A stretch of 64,000 nt of DNA from Fratercula arctica (Eukaryota > Chordata > Aves > Charadriiformes > Alcidae), in assembly GCA_947846985.1 (NCBI GenBank), contig CANTUZ010000005.1, positions 1,116,001 through 1,180,000 of the forward strand, read 5' to 3'. The notes under the pieces are model-generated. The model was given only the letters and a program-made list of their open reading frames with translations, was not told the DNA's origin and ran no database searches. Below are positions 39,701 through 45,700 of the stretch, piece by piece (position 1 is the first letter of the stretch; each line of letters opens with the position of its first letter). A program made the position numbers and the translations under genes.

Positions 39701-42700
39701 GAAGAGGTAAATACAGCACAGGCTCTCTAGCAGGATCTGGCCTGTGGGTTCCCTCCCCAACCCAAAGCTGAGGGATCCCCAAGAGAAACACGGGCTCCCC
39801 TTCTCTGAAGGAGGTGCGGAGTGGTTTGGGCATCCACATCTCCCTGGGTCCATACAGTGTCGCGTGTTCCCACTGCGGCGGGGTAGGAAGGTCAGGATGG
39901 TGTCGACATCTCTAGAAGCAGCACAGCTGCTGTGTCTGTTCTGCAGGAGTTTGACACCAGGTGACGTTGGTACATGTGCAAATCCTGTAGAAATGGCAGA
40001 AAGCATTGATAGCCGAGTTTTGGAACTGAAGGAGAGGCTGGAGATGGACCTCATCCAACTTGGGGAGGAACACCACGATGGGATTCGAAGAAAGAAAGAG
40101 CAGCACGCCACAGAGGTAAGGACTGCAAGTGGCAACTGAAAATATAGCCTAGGAGAGCCCCTGCAAGGACAGCCTGAAAAAACAAGTTTTTCACTAAACT
40201 GTGACATTGGAAATGTGGCCACGAGGTAGAAAACACCCCTCAGAGGAACTGTCAGGTCCATGCAAGAGAATTGAGAATGTGGACAGTGATGCTTATTTGT
40301 TAGAAGCTACAAAAATCCAGCAGAAACTTTTTTAAAGGTCTGCAATTTGGAAAAAATTGAGAAGCACTGTCTTGGAGCACATCAGGCTCCATCTGCTTAA
40401 ACTCTTCCGATAACTTAGTTTGGGGTTAACGTGGCATTTATTGGCTCCATACACTGCCAGGTGCCAACTCTGTAGGAGCGTGGGGACGTGAGGCTGTACC
40501 ACGCTTCTCATGGCTCCCTGCTTGATGCCGTACCGTCAGAGCTAGGGTGACACACAGGTGTGTGCAAGCCCTGCAGGTTCACCAGTGGCGACCATCATTA
40601 AAGACATGCCGTAGGGCCAACCGCACTCACCGCTGTCATTCAGCCAGGACAGATGATGTGTGGGAACGGAGCAGCCATTGCTGCATCCAGGCTCACAAAA
40701 GGACAGCTTTGCAAGGGACCTCGGTCTTAGGCCCACCCCCCAGCACTGACAGCAGGGCTGGATCTCACTCCTCTTGAAACCTGGGAGGTGTTTTGCTGTT
40801 TGACTTAGTAGCAGTCAGAGTAAGTGTCCGTGCAGCGTGTCGCCAGTGAGTCCTGACAGTGCACCCGTGTTTCCCACACCTCAGACCCCCCCACCCTAAA
40901 CAAACACCAGCAAGAGAGACAGTAACACCTGGAGACAAAGGGCAGTCCACGAGATAGTGATGATAAATATGGCATATGCCACCTGTTCCAAGGAAAGGGG
41001 GATGACTCCAGGATTTGGAGGCCTTTTTCTATCATTATTTTCCAAAGGAGTTTGCGTCACGTCTTAAATCTTAGGTTCACTGCTGCACTTTAACTAGACA
41101 AGCACCTTGCAAGCTGTCTACAAGACCAGCTGGTCTGGCCTATACCAACCCTGAGGGGAAAAAGCCCCGCTTTTTGAGAACGAGCTTACCTGGAAATCAC
41201 GCTTGGCACCAGAGAGAGAAGCTAAAGCAATAAAACATCCTTGTCTCACAGCTCTGTCAAAGACTCAGAGATTTAGCGGGCAAGGCTAGAAAAAGGGTAG
41301 AAAAACCTTGAGTTGTTACTGCAGAGCACACGGCCCAGCAGGCAGGGCTTCTCCTTCCAGGCTGTCCCTCAGCAGGCAGCAGTGCAGGCAGGGCTCACTG
41401 CGCTGATGCTCTGCCAGCAGTTTCCACAGAGCAGAAGTGTCTCCACAAGACAGAAGGCCCATCCTCTCACTGGCCTCTGTTGTTTCAAAGGTAAGCTCTA
41501 CTGCTGCTTCCCACCTACCCACAAGTACAGGGCGTCTGGTGCTGCCTCCTGCACGGAGAGAGAGGAAACTGTCCGTAACGATAACCTAGAGGTGTGTGGT
41601 GGCTCACAGAGTGGAGCCTTGGAGGAGTCGGTCCACGAGCACGGTGCAATCTGTGTGCGCATCTGAGCTCGCTGTTGCGGTGCACAGGTTTGCACAAAGC
41701 CCCGTGGATTAGCTGGCCCCTGGAATTCAGCGCAGGGAGGGATAAAGCTGAATCTGGTGGTTATTAGATACAGACGGTGTGCTGCGTCTCGTCGTGGTTT
41801 GCTTGGTTTTGATGGTTTTGATCCCATTTTCATCCCGTGAACAGCAAGTTATGAAGATAACCGAGCTAGCCAGAGAGAAGCAGGCAGCTGAGCTGAAGGC
41901 ACTGAAGGAGTCATCAGAAAGGTAAACTTTGTATTTGAATAACAAAGTAATAATGCATAGCTCTTATCTGGGGTAGCATTTTCTGCTGGATCTCAAAGCA
42001 CGGTAGTGCAGACAGTGAGTGACTACAGGGGAAGAGAAGCGTTTCGGTTACTTTGGTGCGCTGTGACACAGGGTCTCACAGTTACACAGTGGCCGCGGTG
42101 GGAAGACAGCTCCTCTCTTGTGATGTCCAGAACAGCGTTTGTGCCACGAGGCACCAAACAGGGCACTAGTGTCCAAGCTGCAGTAAGTAGCCTTGACTGA
42201 CTAATTCAGAAAGATAGGAAATAAGACTGCTGGTCACCGGGTGTCAGTTCTACCTGCTGTGGTCAGTACATCCCATAATCCCTTCCAGGGACTGATCAGC
42301 TCAGTCTAAGTGAATTGAGCATCTTGGGTCTGGTACTTAAATAAACTGGCAGAATCAATTCAACAATTTCTAGCCAGACATCTATCCATTTGTTCTTGCA
42401 ATAACATTGTCCTGGAGCTAAAATCCTGACTTGTTCCTCCTTCCCATTAAATCCTCGCTCAGGCTTTAGTTGCTAAAAGTCAGGCAAAACTTCCTCTTTT
42501 CGTGCCCTCCACCAAGACAGAGTCTCTGTGTCTCTCAGCTATGCGGCACATTCAGACAAGACTAAGAAAAACAGGTCAAGCAGCAGGTAATGGTTTGCTA
42601 ACAATACGCTGCCATTTAGTACAGTCACATCTACAGCTGGCTGTGAGGAGCTCCAGAAAGATTTAAAGATCTTGAGCAACGGGCAGTAAAATGGCAGTTA

Positions 42701-45700
42701 AATTTGGTACGGATAAATACGAAATAATGTGAATGGGAAAAACCAACCGTAGCTCAGCTGTACCCAGGGATGAGCTATTGTCACTCAGGAGAGAGACCTT
42801 CAGCTGCTGCGGGTACTTCTCTGAAAGAGCTCCTCACTCACAGCTTGGCAGTGCCTAAAGTGGCAAACAGAATTTTTGGAATTATAGGAAAAAAAAAAAA
42901 AAAGACTCAAAGTCAGTATTACGCCACTAGCTCCATCTCCATAGTGCAGTCACCTTTTCAGTATGGCATCACCAACAAAGAGCTTTGAAAGAGCAAGAAG
43001 GGGGTGGCAAGGGTAGGCAGCAGTGAGGCGTCATTTCTGCACAAAAAGAAATTAAATAGACACAGCTTGGAGAACAGATGAGTGAGGGGGATGTGACAGA
43101 AGTGTGTAAAATCATGAATGGCATGGAGAAGAAGAATAGGGAAGTGATTACTGTTTCTCATGAGAGATGTGGGGCAGCTGGTGACAGTCCAGGGAGTATT
43201 TCTGTCACACAGCATATCAAGGAAGTTCTCCTCTCAGGGCAAGGACCTGTGAAGTCCAAAAGTAGACCTAAACCCCATTCATGGAAGATGAACGCAGAGA
43301 AGCTGGAGGATAGACTGGAAACTCGGAAGGTGGAGGAGGGAAAAATTACCCAACACTTGTTCTCTTTCTCACACTGCTCTTAAGCATCTGGTCCTTCCAC
43401 TGTTGGGGGCAGGACACCAGACCAACGGGCCACAAGCCGATGGCCAGTCTTATGGCCACCTCAGCAGCTGTCCTGTTGTGATTGTTTTGTACCTGGATGG
43501 CCAGGATGAAGTACGGATGGTGTGCCAGCAGGCTCTTGTGCCCTGCCGCTAACCCCGTCCTCTGTCGTGTCGTGTTCTCTGGCCTGCAGCTGGTGTGTTT
43601 GGTGGCTACGTACACCTCAGGCGGGGTGCACAGAGCTGAGGTTTTGCGAGTTTTGTCCCTTTCATCTTTCCTACTGGTTGATCAAATGCCTTGTAAGTGT
43701 TTATGCTTTCTGCTTTGCAAGTCACAGCCCACAGATATGTGCCTTTCTGCTTGCTTCAGGTCTTCCTTTTAGCTCTCCTATACAGCCATGTAGTTTTGTT
43801 TTGTTTTGTTTTGTTTTCTTTTTCATTTAGCAGTGTAAGTACTTTCAGCAAGTCGTCTGCTGCTCCAGAGGAACCCAGTGTGGGTATACAATACAGCCGA
43901 ATAACACAACATGCGTACATCTATTTTCTCCTGTCCTTTTGTTATGACTCACCTTTTTTTTTTAAAAAAAGAAAACATTACAGGACTTAAAATATTCTTA
44001 AGTCTTAGGGCTTTCTGCTGCACAATCACTCAAACTTTGCTTTTCCAGACAGTAGAGCACTCCAGAGAGCAAGTGTCCCTGGGGTTTGTAACCAGCCCTG
44101 TCTCTCACAGCACTCTTCTCTCCACAGCAATATCAAAGACATTAAGAAGAAGCTGGAGGCAAAGAGAGTGGACCGAATCCAAACCATGATGAGGAACACA
44201 AGTGACAAGGCTGCTCAGGAGAGGTACTGGGATGGATGTTACTGGGCTTTGTCTGTGCGGAACGCTAGCTGTCCTGCTCCAGGCAGGGACCAACACTACA
44301 CACCAGCCTCTGTCACCATCAGGGAAACGTTCTAAAGCACCCAGGCAGGTGGTGGCAGAGCCGTAGGTGCCAGGGAAGGTCTGTTGGCCTGTTCTCACTC
44401 CTGCCTTAGCATTTTTTCTCCACTGCCTCCCAGTACACAGACATATGCTCAGTGAAGCCAAACATCGGCTCCCTAGCTGCAGCGGTAACCTCTTCCTGCA
44501 GTCTCCGCTGACAGTGGCTTCTGGAGCTTTCTCCACAGGCTTCATTTGTGTGTGTGTGTGTGTGTAGGGCAGCCTGCAAGGTTGGTTCCCCTTACTGCAC
44601 TCCTGAGCAGCCCGAGTGCAGTGCCGTAGAAACGCCCCCTGCCCTGCCGCAGGGAGCAGGAGCGTGTATGGCAATGCAGGGGGAGGGCATTACAGATGGA
44701 GAAATTGTCCCTTGAAGACAAGCCTCCCATGCACCCGTCTCTTTGGCTCTTATGTGATACATAAGCTTCTTGCTGACATGATGATGCACCTTCCAGTCAC
44801 TTCTGCTGAAGCCTAAGAGCACTTCCAAATCCTTCCTGCCTACCCTCATGCCACGCTGGGTATTTATCTCCCCCTAGAATCAAAGGCAGGCCTTCCCCAG
44901 CCTCTCCGGAATCTGTTTGTAATCAGGTTCAGCCGCCCTCTCAGTGAAGAGTTTGTTTCGGCATATAATGGCTGCAGCCTTCCTTCCCCTTCCCCTTGTC
45001 ACAAAACTAACGCTGTGGTGCTGAGCCTGTGCGTTCAGGTACTGCACGGCCTCCAGCGCTTGTAGCAGCTTCATGTGTTCAAGGGTATAGAAGAGGGTGC
45101 GCTACCTCCTTTGCTTCCAGCTTTTGCTCCAGGTCCTTTTGCTGTCTGTTAAGCTGAAAAAAAAATAGAATTTTGCATCCAATTATCTGGCTTATGTCTT
45201 AGTCAAATTTGACTAGTGTTTTATTTGCCTTTCCTAAAATTACAGCAGCCTCTCGCTGTGGGAGGACACAGAATGTAACACACCTGTCTCTGCGTGTGCG
45301 CAGTGGCAGGCCTGTCTGACTGTATGGCACGGAGCAGTATTGATGAACAGCTTTATGTAAAGATAACAGATGGATTATAGGGTTTTATACATTTCTTTTC
45401 TTTAAAGGTTGAAGAAAGAAATTAATAACTCTCACATTCAGGAAGTGGTGCAAACAATCAAACTGGTGAGTTCTCCTGTGACAATCTGCCACAGCATCTC
45501 TGCTTTCTGCAAAGTCGGAGCGTCTCGCGTACGCCATCAGCATGTCTCTCAGACAGACTGCGACTCCTCCGAGGCATTTAAATCCCGTTAAATGGCTGCT
45601 GTGTCCAGGACTCTGAGTGTGGAATTCAGAGAGCCAAAGTGCAGCTGAAGACAGCTCCTGCCCTTACTGAAATACCGCAGGTCCTTAAGGGTCTTGTCAG

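Larger units (their letters stand above)
41922..44127 (+). other. PLCB2 intron 28
   Basis: 2.2 kb. It holds an ancient CR1 fragment (about 42640-43330), an A-run at 42890-42903 and a (TTTTG)n tract at 43797-43817. Confidence 0.85.
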
